Made by a program: the position numbers and the translations under genes. From assembly GCA_015523645.1 (NCBI GenBank), contig WAJY01000100.1, positions 1-24,272 on the forward strand: 24,272 nucleotides of DNA, read 5' to 3'. The notes beneath the pieces were generated by a model. The model was not told the origin of the DNA and ran no database searches. It saw only the letters and a program-made list of their open reading frames with translations. This document shows positions 7,637 to 14,731 of this stretch, piece after piece. Origin of the DNA: Geoglobus sp. (GTDB lineage: Archaea; Halobacteriota; Archaeoglobi; Archaeoglobales; Archaeoglobaceae). Position 1 is the stretch's first letter. Each line of letters opens with the position of its first letter.

Positions 7637-8576
7637 GCCGATAAGACTGAGAGATTTTTTCAGAGTAGGAGAGCTCTACTTTTCTGTCATTGGTTATAGA
7701 AATTATGATTATGTCAAGGCTTTTCTCAGATATGCCCCTGGAAAGGGAGGTAGGTTCAAGGATGGCAAGGAATACAAGAAGCTTGGCTATGAGGAGGCTG
7801 TTGAGATTGGCAGGGATTACTTCAACGAAAAAGAAGGAATCTTCAGGGTTAAGAGGGAAGTTATAGAGGAGGTTTTCAAGCCTGAGGAAAGGCTTGAGGA
7901 AGTTATGGATGAAGATGTCAGAAGGGTTGTTGAGTTTTTTAGCGGTATTCCAAGAAGGGAGATGGGCGTAACAGGTTCAAGACTCATAGGACTGAAAGGA
8001 TCTGAAAGCGACATAGACTTTGTGATGTATGGGAAGTACTGGCATGCTGGAAGGGAGAGAATCAGAAGGGGAATTGAAACTGGAAGAATAAGTGAGCCTG
8101 ATGAAGACACATGGGACTTCATCTACAAAAAAAGGAAACCAGCATTAACGTATCAGGCTTTTCTGCTCCATGAAAGGAGAAAGTACCACAGGGCATTTAT
8201 TGGATCAACTTATTTTGATCTGCTTTACGTGAGGGGTTATGAGGAACTAAGCCGGGAGATACCTGAGGAGAGGGGTGAAAAGATGGGGAAGCAAAGGGTA
8301 TTTGGCGAGGTTGCAGATGACAGATTTGTCTTTGACTACCCGGCTTACTATCCATTAAAGAACAGCAGAATTTTTGCAATTCTTTCATTCACTCACACCT
8401 ATGCTGGACAGGCGTTCAGGGGGGAGAGGATAGAGGCTTATGGTGATCTGGAGATTATCAAGGGCAAGCCTTATCTTGTTGTAGGAACGAGACGGGAGAC
8501 ACAGGATGAATACATAGTTTCAAGAACTCTGATTGAGAGAAGTGGTGTTGGGGAATACCTTAACGAAAGAGTTTAA
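7617..8576 (+). CDS. Predicted nucleotidyltransferase (Pol beta superfamily, COG1665-like)
   Basis: The signature GVTGSRLIGL followed by ESDIDFVMYG (Gly120-Ser121, Asp132, Asp134) is the GS...DxD catalytic motif of the DNA polymerase beta-type nucleotidyltransferases, which bind two metal ions through the aspartates. The 319-residue length and the extra N- and C-terminal regions suit the uncharacterised archaeal family rather than CCA-adding enzyme or the small MNT antitoxins. The acceptor is unknown; the Trm1 and Zn-finger neighbours hint at an RNA substrate. It overlaps the preceding gene by 20 bases, so it belongs to the same transcript. The TATA box of the next gene is embedded in its stop region. 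Confidence 0.7.
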   Translation: MPDSSDKPIRLRDFFRVGELYFSVIGYRNYDYVKAFLRYAPGKGGRFKDGKEYKKLGYEEAVEIGRDYFNEKEGIFRVKREVIEEVFKPEERLEEVMDEDVRRVVEFFSGIPRREMGVTGSRLIGLKGSESDIDFVMYGKYWHAGRERIRRGIETGRISEPDEDTWDFIYKKRKPALTYQAFLLHERRKYHRAFIGSTYFDLLYVRGYEELSREIPEERGEKMGKQRVFGEVADDRFVFDYPAYYPLKNSRIFAILSFTHTYAGQAFRGERIEAYGDLEIIKGKPYLVVGTRRETQDEYIVSRTLIERSGVGEYLNERV

Positions 8577-8583
8577 AATTTTG
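8572..8583 (+). promoter_or_regulatory. Leaderless promoter of the biotin-carrier gene
   Basis: TTTAAAATTTT overlaps the stop codon of the nucleotidyltransferase gene and is centred about 24 bases before the ATG at 8600. That predicts a transcript starting at the start codon. No good ribosome-binding site is visible, which fits. Confidence 0.5.
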
Positions 8584-8599
8584 CTGAGAAAGTTTGGGC

Positions 8600-8989
8600 A
8601 TGAAAAAATTCAGGGTAAAGCTCTCAGGAAATGTCTATCAGGCTGAGGTTGAAAAGGTATCTGATTACCTTTACAGGGTCAGGGTTGATGATAACGTTAT
8701 TGAGGTGGAGGTAGAGAGTGAAGCTGTAAAGGCTGTTAAAAGCATTTCAAAGCCTGTAAAAACTCAGGAAACTGGAGAGAGAGTCATTCAGTCAATGCTT
8801 CCAGGGACGGTTACGAAAATCTTGGTTTCCGAGAGAGAGGAGGTTAATGCAGGAGACACGCTTTTGATCCTTGAGGCGATGAAGATGGAGAATGAGATAG
8901 TCGCTCCAGCAAGCGGTAAGGTGAAGGAGATAAGGGTTTCGGAAGGTCAGAGGGTTGAGACAGGAGATGTTCTTGTGGTTTTGGAATGA
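8600..8989 (+). CDS. Biotin carboxyl carrier protein
   Basis: Carries CO2 on biotin for an acyl-CoA or pyruvate carboxylase. The 129-residue protein has a 50-60 residue leading segment, a short linker and a C-terminal biotinyl domain (about 58-129). The biotinylation motif is EAMKMENE with Lys95; matching glycine turns (MLPGTVTKILV, APASGKVKEI, VETGDVLVVLE) surround it. No biotin carboxylase, carboxyltransferase or biotin ligase is in the window, so the partner enzyme must be elsewhere. Start at ATG 8600 fits the leaderless promoter; a TTG at 8594 is open but unsupported. The stop overlaps the next start (ATGA). Confidence 0.9.
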   Translation: MKKFRVKLSGNVYQAEVEKVSDYLYRVRVDDNVIEVEVESEAVKAVKSISKPVKTQETGERVIQSMLPGTVTKILVSEREEVNAGDTLLILEAMKMENEIVAPASGKVKEIRVSEGQRVETGDVLVVLE

Positions 8990-9519
8990 AGATCGCAATT
9001 ACCGGAAAACCGGGTGTTGGGAAAACAACCGCTTGCATCAGGGTTTTTAACAGCCTACGCGATAGAATGAAGATAAGGGGATTTGTGACAAGAGAGATTA
9101 GGGATAGAGGAGAGAGAATAGGGTTTGAAATCTTTGATCTCAACAATGAATTTTCCTACCTTCTCGCAAAGAAAGGAGAGGGATATCCTAGGGTTGGGAA
9201 ATACAGGGTGTTTGTTGAAAATCTGAAAAAAATTGCTGAAAGGATGGTTGAGAGATATGCTGATGCTGATCTAGTCATAATCGATGAGATAGGACCGATG
9301 GAGCTTAAAAGCCCTGACTTTGTCAGAGCAGTTGAGAGGTTGATTGAGGTTGAGAGAAGCTTTTTGGTAACTGTACATCTAAAATCAACGCATTTTCTGG
9401 CTGAGAAAATCAGGAGGGAGTTTGATCTAATCCACATGGATCTTGAAAACAGGAACAAGGTCGTTCGGGAGGTGATTGAGAGGTTTGATAAGGGAGGGCA
9501 AGGCGAGGATAATAGTTGA
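8986..9519 (+). CDS. THEP1-family nucleoside-triphosphatase
   Basis: P-loop NTPase of the THEP1/COG1618 family, described as hydrolysing a broad set of nucleoside triphosphates; its cell role is not settled. The Walker A loop GKPGVGKTT lies at residues 7-15 and Walker B ADLVIIDEIGPMEL has Asp100-Glu101. The 177-residue length is typical. It starts inside the stop of the biotin-carrier gene and its end overlaps trm1 by about 35 bases, so all three are probably co-transcribed. The DEIG continuation of Walker B is characteristic of THEP1 and separates it from other small P-loop kinases. Confidence 0.88.
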   Translation: MKIAITGKPGVGKTTACIRVFNSLRDRMKIRGFVTREIRDRGERIGFEIFDLNNEFSYLLAKKGEGYPRVGKYRVFVENLKKIAERMVERYADADLVIIDEIGPMELKSPDFVRAVERLIEVERSFLVTVHLKSTHFLAEKIRREFDLIHMDLENRNKVVREVIERFDKGGQGEDNS

Positions 9520-10537
9520 TGGAGTCTTTTACAATCCAAGGATGAAGTTTTGCAGAGATGCTGATATGATCATTTTTAGGGAGATGGGAAGCAGAGATTA
9601 TCTGGATGCCCTCTCTGCCACAGGCATAAGGGGGATAAGGGCACATCTTGAAGCAGGTATAAGAGATGTGGAATTCAACGATGCAAGTGAGAAGGCTGTT
9701 GATGTCATAAGGAGGAATTTAAGGATCAACGGGATTTCTGCAAGTGTTCATAACAGAGATGCAGCCTCACTTATGAGGGAGAGAAGCTATCATCACATTG
9801 ACATAGATCCCTTTGGCTCTCCATCAGAGTTTATTGATTCTGCATGCTTTTCCTCAAAGAAGTTTCTGAGCATAACGGCAACCGACACATCTGCATTGTG
9901 TGGGAGTTCAACCAAAGCAGGATTAAGGAAGTACTCTGCTTATGCAGAGAAGACGGAATACTATCATGAGGTTGGATTAAGAATGCTTGTTGGAAAGATC
10001 GCAAGGGAAGTGACGAAGTATGATAAGAGTGTCGAGGTTCTCATTTCATGGGCAAGGGAGCACTACTACAGAGTCCATCTGAAGGTGGAAAGCTCAAGCA
10101 AAAAGGCGGGAATGCTTTACGAAAAGATTGGATACATTCTTCATTGCTGGAACTGTAGTAATAGGGAGTGTTTCAACATGTTTGAGATGCATGGAGAGAG
10201 ATGCAGATGTGGCAAGCCTTACAGAATGCTTGGTCCACTATGGATTGGAGAGCTTCACGACCAAGAGTTTGTAGAAAAACTGGATAAGACTGGAGAGACA
10301 GGGAAATTGTTTTCGAGAATTCAGGAGGAGATAAATACCGTGTCTTTTTTCGATGTTCACAGCATCTCGGAGATGCTAAGAATTTCTCCACCAAAGCTTG
10401 ATGAAGTTTTAGAATCTTTGAAAGAGGTGGGTTTTAAGGCATCAAGGACTAGGTTTGCTGGCACAACTTTCAAGACAGATGCGAGCATTGAGGAGGTAAA
10501 GAGAATTATAATGAGTATTTCTCAACAGCGCTTGTAA
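9485..10537 (+). CDS. trm1: tRNA (guanine-N2-)-dimethyltransferase Trm1
   Basis: Methylates N2 of G26 (and in some archaea G27-type positions) in tRNA using S-adenosylmethionine. Near the start it has EGKARIIVDGVFYNP. The SAM-binding segment is DALSATGIRGIRAHLEAG, the catalytic motif IDIDPFGSPSEFIDSA, then ITATDTSALCG. A C-terminal zinc-like Cys cluster follows (CWNC, then CRCG), typical of archaeal Trm1. No ATG or GTG start exists. TTG at 9485 is preferred because the near-perfect ribosome-binding site GGAGGTGA (9468-9475) sits about 9 bases upstream; TTG at 9476 would touch it. The 3' end overlaps the convergent orc1/cdc6 gene by 32 bases. Confidence 0.93.
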   Translation: MIREGKARIIVDGVFYNPRMKFCRDADMIIFREMGSRDYLDALSATGIRGIRAHLEAGIRDVEFNDASEKAVDVIRRNLRINGISASVHNRDAASLMRERSYHHIDIDPFGSPSEFIDSACFSSKKFLSITATDTSALCGSSTKAGLRKYSAYAEKTEYYHEVGLRMLVGKIAREVTKYDKSVEVLISWAREHYYRVHLKVESSSKKAGMLYEKIGYILHCWNCSNRECFNMFEMHGERCRCGKPYRMLGPLWIGELHDQEFVEKLDKTGETGKLFSRIQEEINTVSFFDVHSISEMLRISPPKLDEVLESLKEVGFKASRTRFAGTTFKTDASIEEVKRIIMSISQQRL

Positions 10538-11573
10538 TCTCTTCAGACTTGAATCTCCTTACCACATATCTCCTAAGCCCTTTGTCATATCTAACGGCTG
10601 TGTCAATCAGCCTGAGATTTTCAAGCTTTCTCAGAATCTCGTAAAATTTTGTGTAGCTAATTTTTGATTTAAAAAAACTTGAGTAAATCTCACCTGTAAA
10701 TTTCTTCTCGGATGTGTATATTGCAAGCAAAACCTCGATCTCATCCTTGCTCAAAGCAGAAACCATCTTTTTGAAAAATATTCCTCTGCCTTCATCGATA
10801 ACCTCCTCAACATCCCCAGCATCAACGAAATCCTTTCCTTTTCTGTCTGCATTCAAAATTGAGAGCTTTAAGAGGTTTATTCCGAACCTCAAGTCTAGGT
10901 ATTCAAAAGCCTTCTCAACTATCAGCTCAAGAGCCGAGTTCAGAACCTTTCCCCCCACTACACCGATCTCAGCCCTTCTTCTCAGTATCTCCATCATCTC
11001 ATCCAAATCATAAACGGGAAACACTATCTCATCTGGGTGGAAAAGAGAGAGTGTTTTGCTTTCAAGGATGGCAGATGTTCTCATGTCGGTTGAAATTCCT
11101 GCAATTCCAATTTTAAATCCCTGGAGTTCCTCATGACCCTTCAGCAGTGTGTGCAAAACTTCATTGAGAAGTTTTGGAGGGAGGAAATTTATGTCGTCAA
11201 GAACTATAAATAAGATCTCATCTCTTTCAACAATCTTTTTTAAAATCGCAGAATAGAGTTTTTGGAAAGAGAGACCTGAAGGAGGAATGTATCCATATAA
11301 CCTCTGAAATATTCTGGAGAATATCTGTTGTTTATTTTGATTTATCTGGCAATTTATGTAAACTCCTGTGAGATAATCTTCAGCAGAATTTAAAATGTGC
11401 TTCGTGACTGTGGTCTTTCCCGTTGCTGGAGGTCCTAGGCAGAGCATGTTTACTGGTCTGCTCTTGTGCATGGCAGGCTTCAGGTTGAAGGAAATTCTGC
11501 TTATCTGGGTATCTCTGAAGAGAATTTCTTCCGGTATGTAGTCCTCATCAAAAACCTCATACCTGACTATCAT
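10506..11573 (-). CDS. Atypical Orc1/Cdc6-family AAA+ ATPase
   Basis: The 355-residue protein has an AAA+ module with Walker A GPPATGKTT (47-55), Walker B FIVLDD (about 122-127), a lid helix region, and a C-terminal winged-helix domain (about 270-350), the layout of archaeal origin-binding and helicase-loading proteins. Two motifs differ from the usual family form. Walker B ends Asp-Asp (Asp127) instead of Asp-Glu. The sensor-1 segment reads GISTD instead of GISND, replacing the Asn with Thr162. Sensor-2-like Arg229 remains. ATP hydrolysis may be slow or altered, suggesting a divergent paralog rather than the main initiator. The gene is co-directional with moaB and fen, overlapping moaB by 4 bases. 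Confidence 0.82.
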   Translation of the reverse strand: MIVRYEVFDEDYIPEEILFRDTQISRISFNLKPAMHKSRPVNMLCLGPPATGKTTVTKHILNSAEDYLTGVYINCQINQNKQQIFSRIFQRLYGYIPPSGLSFQKLYSAILKKIVERDEILFIVLDDINFLPPKLLNEVLHTLLKGHEELQGFKIGIAGISTDMRTSAILESKTLSLFHPDEIVFPVYDLDEMMEILRRRAEIGVVGGKVLNSALELIVEKAFEYLDLRFGINLLKLSILNADRKGKDFVDAGDVEEVIDEGRGIFFKKMVSALSKDEIEVLLAIYTSEKKFTGEIYSSFFKSKISYTKFYEILRKLENLRLIDTAVRYDKGLRRYVVRRFKSEEITSAVEKYSL

Positions 11574-12079
11574 CTCATTCCCCTAGCATGAGATAGAATG
11601 TGGTTTGCAACCTCTTTTATTATCTCAACACCAACTTTCACGGCATTTTTTGATCCGGGAAGACAGAAAACTGCTTTTCCATCATAAATCCCTGCTAGAG
11701 TTCTTGAGAGCATAGCCCTGTATCCGATCTCTTGATAGCTCTTCAATCTGAAGATCTCCCCAAATCCCTCAATCTCCCTCTCAAGCATCGGCTTTACAGC
11801 CTCTATTGTAACATCTTTAGGATTCAAGCCGGTTCCACCTGTGAATATGACAACATCCTGTTCGCAGCTGATCAATGCCTTTCTGATCATCCCAACATCA
11901 TCTGAAACGAGCTTGTAATCCCTGACATTCTCCATGAAGGCATCAACAATCAATCTACCTGACTCATCTTCCTCAGGGATGTTTTCTAAGCCGTTAACTT
12001 CTCCATACTTCTTGAATCTTGATGTTGAGACTGTAACAACGCATACTGTATAGCTTTCATAAACCTCGTGCTCGTGCAT
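11570..12079 (-). CDS. moaB: Molybdenum cofactor biosynthesis protein MoaB/MogA family
   Basis: Adenylyl-transfer step on molybdopterin before metal insertion; in archaea this family serves tungsten or molybdenum cofactors. The 169-residue protein shows VVTVSTSRF, IFTGGTGLNPKDVTIEA (the MPT-binding signature) and FCLPGSKNAVKVG. Start is the ATG at 12079, with AGGTGG five bases upstream; an in-frame GTG at 12088 is inside that site. Its ATG overlaps the fen stop (TGATG), and its stop overlaps the start of orc1/cdc6, giving a coupled three-gene unit with no functional link I can name. The window shows no other Moco genes. Confidence 0.92.
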   Translation of the reverse strand: MHEHEVYESYTVCVVTVSTSRFKKYGEVNGLENIPEEDESGRLIVDAFMENVRDYKLVSDDVGMIRKALISCEQDVVIFTGGTGLNPKDVTIEAVKPMLEREIEGFGEIFRLKSYQEIGYRAMLSRTLAGIYDGKAVFCLPGSKNAVKVGVEIIKEVANHILSHARGMR

Positions 12080-13089
12080 CAGAACCACCTGTCTAGTGTT
12101 GACTGACTCGCAGACAGATTCTCCTCGATTTTTTCCACAGCCTTCAAGACCCTGTCCCTGCTGAAGTCATGCTCCTCGCAAAGAAACTCGATAACACCAT
12201 CAACATCAGGTCTTCCAAAGCTCACCTCATACCTCTCCACAACAGGAGGATTGAGAAAGAATTCCCTTATTTCCTCAACGTTCTCCATCTCAACTTTCAG
12301 CACCTTAAGAACTTTAAATATATCCCCATAGCTTTTTATGTGTTTAAGAGCCTTCTTTGCTCCAATGCCCTTTACTCCTTCGTTGTAATCCGTTCCCACA
12401 AGAATTGCAATATCGACAAGCTGTTCTCTTGTAATTCCATTTTTCTCCAAGGTTTTCTCCAGAGATATAACCTCTGGCTTCACGTCTATGTACATGGACT
12501 TTCCAGGGAGCTTTCTCTTTCCTGTTATTGTTATGTTTCTTGCAAGGAGTGGAGAGCCGAAGAGCAATGAGTCATAGTCCTGGCTTCCTGTGTAGTCTGC
12601 ATCACCCCTTGATGTCATGTAGGCGCATTGAGCCTCTCCCTCGCTTGGTGCATCGATATATGGGATACCAAGAAGGGAAAGCAGTTTCTTTGAGGATGAG
12701 ATTATGTATTCATCAACCCTTGCTGCCATCATTGCATACTTTTTCGCCTCCTCACCTCTTTCCAAAGCAGATCTCCACTTCTCTTCAGCCTCAATCTTTC
12801 TATCCTCTCTCTCCTTTATCTCTCTTCCCTTAAATTCTGGCGGTTTTCCATCAAAAACGTAAAAAGGTCTAATTCCATTTTCAATTAAATTTGCATTTCT
12901 ATAAAGCAAGCCGGATAGATGGGAGGTTATTCTTCCTTCAGAGTCTTTTAATGGTGTCCCATCTGGTTGTCTTATGGTGGTGATGAATTGATATATGGTG
13001 TTGAAAGCATCTACCGCTATCCTTTTTCCTGAGAAGTATTCAAGATCAACAGTCTCTTTTTCCACTATCTCTCCAATGTCTGATCCCAT
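12079..13089 (-). CDS. fen: Flap endonuclease 1
   Basis: Structure-specific nuclease that removes 5' flaps during Okazaki fragment maturation and repair. The 336 residues match the archaeal length, and the metal-binding acidic residues are in place: Asp27, Asp80, Glu150, Glu152, Asp171, Asp173 and Asp234. The last residues, QSTLDRWF, form a PCNA-binding PIP box. The N-terminus starts MGSDIGEIV, as expected after Met removal for active-site access. A TATA element is centred about 23 bases before the ATG and no ribosome-binding site is visible, so the mRNA is probably leaderless. First gene of the fen-moaB-orc1/cdc6 unit. Confidence 0.97.
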   Translation of the reverse strand: MGSDIGEIVEKETVDLEYFSGKRIAVDAFNTIYQFITTIRQPDGTPLKDSEGRITSHLSGLLYRNANLIENGIRPFYVFDGKPPEFKGREIKEREDRKIEAEEKWRSALERGEEAKKYAMMAARVDEYIISSSKKLLSLLGIPYIDAPSEGEAQCAYMTSRGDADYTGSQDYDSLLFGSPLLARNITITGKRKLPGKSMYIDVKPEVISLEKTLEKNGITREQLVDIAILVGTDYNEGVKGIGAKKALKHIKSYGDIFKVLKVLKVEMENVEEIREFFLNPPVVERYEVSFGRPDVDGVIEFLCEEHDFSRDRVLKAVEKIEENLSASQSTLDRWF

Positions 13090-13106
13090 AATAAAAGATG
13101 GGTTGA

Positions 13107-13117
13107 AATTTTAATAA
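13107..13117 (-). promoter_or_regulatory. Leaderless promoter of fen
   Basis: On the minus strand the segment reads TTATTAAAATT, centred about 23 bases before the fen ATG at 13089. It lies in the 29-base gap between the 104-aa membrane protein gene and fen. Confidence 0.45.
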
Positions 13118-13118
13118 G

Positions 13119-13433
13119 TTATCTGTAGAGTCTCTTCTCTATTTTATCAAGGGTAAATTCTATGGATTCCATGTAAGCTCTTATCTTACCCTCAATTTTC
13201 TCCTCAAGATCTGCCGAATTTATTGCAACGGCTCTCTTAACGCTCTCAAACTCCTCCTTCATTTTCTGCATTCTGTACTCCATGCTGATTAAAAGCAGGC
13301 TCAAGGAGAGGGTTAGAAGGAATGCGGAGAATATCACAACCGCATCAACATTGTTGTAGAGCGAGAGCCATTTCCAAGTCAATGTAATCGCGGATATCAC
13401 CATCAGAAAGGCAAAAACAATGTCTCTTTCCAT
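13119..13433 (-). CDS. Small membrane protein with coiled-coil tail, function unknown
   Basis: Not recognised by name. The 104 residues contain two hydrophobic helices, at about 5-25 (IVFAFLMVISAITLTW) and about 29-50 (AVVIFSAFLLTLSLSLLLI). A charged C-terminal half follows with heptad-like helical character (MQKMKEEFESVKRAVA, then LEEKIEGKIRAYMESIEFTL), probably a cytoplasmic coiled coil. ATG 13433 is preferred over ATG 13439 because the GGAGGG ribosome-binding site is directly against 13439 but properly spaced for 13433. That site can pair into a small hairpin (13442-13460). It has its own TATA box, so it is likely a separate unit. Confidence 0.7.
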   Translation of the reverse strand: MERDIVFAFLMVISAITLTWKWLSLYNNVDAVVIFSAFLLTLSLSLLLISMEYRMQKMKEEFESVKRAVAINSADLEEKIEGKIRAYMESIEFTLDKIEKRLYR

Positions 13434-13441
13434 TTTCATCC

Positions 13442-13460
13442 CTCCAAGACTATTTTGGAG
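13442..13460 (-). promoter_or_regulatory. Leader hairpin covering the ribosome-binding site
   Basis: On the minus strand CTCCAA, a 7-base loop, and TTGGAG form a 6-bp stem whose 3' arm contains the GGAG of the ribosome-binding site for the gene starting at 13433. Such pairing could lower translation until opened; it is a short stem and may be chance. Confidence 0.3.
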
Positions 13461-13467
13461 TTTTCAA

Positions 13468-13480
13468 ATATTTATAATTT
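13468..13480 (-). promoter_or_regulatory. TATA box for the small membrane protein gene
   Basis: On the minus strand AAATTATAAATAT lies about 35-47 bases before the ATG at 13433, predicting a start near 13448, just ahead of the hairpin. Confidence 0.45.
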
Positions 13481-13584
13481 TTAGTTGTATTAAACAATCA
13501 GTTCGCCCAAAGGATTGCAGCAAAACTTTAGCATAGCTTTGCTTTCAACTAAATACCCTTTAGTCTTTTTTTCTGATATTAGAC

Positions 13585-13590
13585 AAAAAA
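13585..13590 (-). terminator. Oligo-T terminator of the crotonase gene
   Basis: Six T on the minus strand, 24 bases beyond the stop codon of the crotonase gene. The rest of the 13461-13613 gap holds the next gene's promoter and a weak inverted repeat (AGCAAA/TTTGCT, 13519-13543). Confidence 0.35.
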
Positions 13591-13613
13591 TTGGGGGTGA
13601 GTCTTTATAACAC

Positions 13614-14537
13614 CTAACCAATCTCAGCCCCACAAGCAAGGCAGAACTTGGAGTTCTCGGGCAGAAACTCCTCCCCGCATTTTTCGCATCTCTTCATTAA
13701 AGGACCATGGGGATACCTTGGATCCATCCCCTTTCCTATCTTCTCTCTTATCTCCCTCATCTTAGACTTCCTCTTCTCCTTAAAAGCCCACAATCCCTCA
13801 CTTGGCTCAACACTCCCAATGTTCAAAGAGAACCAAGCCTTTGCGTGTTCTGTTGTAAGTCTCCACACAAGATCCCTCCACCAGTTGAGATGCACCTTAA
13901 AGTACCAGAGGCTTGAAGGAGAGAGATCGAGCATCCTGTCTATATACTCCCTAACCTTCTCATCCAGCTTTTCCAGGGGCACAACCTCATTGACAACTCC
14001 CCACTCCAATGCAGTCTTTGCATCAATCTCACCGCTCAGCATCACAATCTCTGCCGTCCTTTTCAAGCCTATGTGCAATGGAAGCCACTGGGAAAGACCT
14101 CCTATGGATGTCATTCCAACTCTCGGTCCAGGAGATATGAATCTCGCGTTCTCACTGGCAATAGCAAGATCACATGCGGTAACAAACTCAAAACCGCCAC
14201 CAGCAGTTATTCCATTGACTCTCGCAATAACAGGCTTCCCGCAGTGCATTATCATGTCAAATACCCTTCCGTAGATCTCTCCCCACTTCCAGAAGTCTGA
14301 TGGCTTTCTTCCGTACTCCTCAGCATACTCATGCACATTTCCTCCCGTGCAAAATGCCTTGTCCCCAACTCCAGAAAGCACTATGAACTGCACATCATCA
14401 TCAAACATCGCATCCTCTATAGCAGAAACCATCTCCCTAAGGGTGTTTAGGGTGTAGGTGTTGTATTCGTGGGGGCGGTTTATTGCAATCAAGGCTGTGT
14501 GCTTGTACCACTCTTTATCGTAGATGATTTCCTTCAT
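13614..14537 (-). CDS. BamA-like crotonase (enoyl-CoA hydratase/hydrolase) with C-terminal zinc ribbon
   Basis: The enoyl-CoA hydratase fold is clear: oxyanion-hole segments KAFCTGGNVHEY and TAGGGFEFVTACDLAIAS, then a SPGPRVGMTSIGG loop. The GDKAFCTGGN-x-(H/K)EY pattern, with YGRKP after it, resembles 6-oxocyclohex-1-ene-1-carbonyl-CoA hydrolase (BamA), the ring-opening enzyme of anaerobic benzoate breakdown, more than ordinary beta-oxidation hydratases. The 307 residues are shorter than typical BamA (about 370). The last 25 residues form a zinc ribbon (CEKCG then CLACG) that BamA lacks. Start at ATG 14537 is preferred: TTTAAAT lies about 28 bases upstream, giving a leaderless transcript. ATG 14570 overlaps that box. 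Other acyl-CoA chemistry remains possible. Confidence 0.75.
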   Translation of the reverse strand: MKEIIYDKEWYKHTALIAINRPHEYNTYTLNTLREMVSAIEDAMFDDDVQFIVLSGVGDKAFCTGGNVHEYAEEYGRKPSDFWKWGEIYGRVFDMIMHCGKPVIARVNGITAGGGFEFVTACDLAIASENARFISPGPRVGMTSIGGLSQWLPLHIGLKRTAEIVMLSGEIDAKTALEWGVVNEVVPLEKLDEKVREYIDRMLDLSPSSLWYFKVHLNWWRDLVWRLTTEHAKAWFSLNIGSVEPSEGLWAFKEKRKSKMREIREKIGKGMDPRYPHGPLMKRCEKCGEEFLPENSKFCLACGAEIG

Positions 14538-14560
14538 AACACTCATCTGAAAAGGATCAG

Positions 14561-14568
14561 ATTTAAAC
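14561..14568 (-). promoter_or_regulatory. Leaderless promoter of the crotonase gene
   Basis: GTTTAAAT on the minus strand, centred about 27 bases before ATG 14537. No ribosome-binding site precedes that ATG. If correct, the upstream in-frame ATG at 14570 is not translated. Confidence 0.45.
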
Positions 14569-14570
14569 AT

Positions 14571-14731
14571 TTTGGTGACTTACATAATCAGTAATGAAAT
14601 TGACCAAAAAAATAAGACTTAGTAAAATAGCTATGATAAGCCAACCCATTTTTGTTAGAAAAAGTTATATGTCAGTTTTACAACATAATTCATTAAAATT
14701 TGTGTAATAGAATGGATAAAGGGTTGAAAAC
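14571..14731. promoter_or_regulatory. Divergent intergenic region between crotonase and aryl-CoA synthetase genes
   Basis: A/T-rich spacer with TATA-like sequences for the forward gene at 14662-14671 (AAGTTATATG) and 14692-14700 (ATTAAAATT); the one in use cannot be chosen. GGGTTG (14721-14726) is a weak ribosome-binding site. TTACAACATAA (around 14678-14688) and TTACATAATCAGTAA (14580-14594) loosely resemble the TTACATTGTAA elements upstream of the UbiD operon, so a shared regulator is possible but unproven. Confidence 0.3.

Noticed and set aside
13519..13543. Inverted repeat AGCAAA/TTTGCT between the crotonase and membrane protein genes
   Set aside because: A short 6-bp stem with a 13-base loop in A/T-rich DNA, not followed by a T-run; probably chance.
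13648..14274. Open frame of 208 codons on the plus strand opposite the crotonase gene
   Set aside because: It lies antisense to a well-conserved crotonase and its translation shows no family features.
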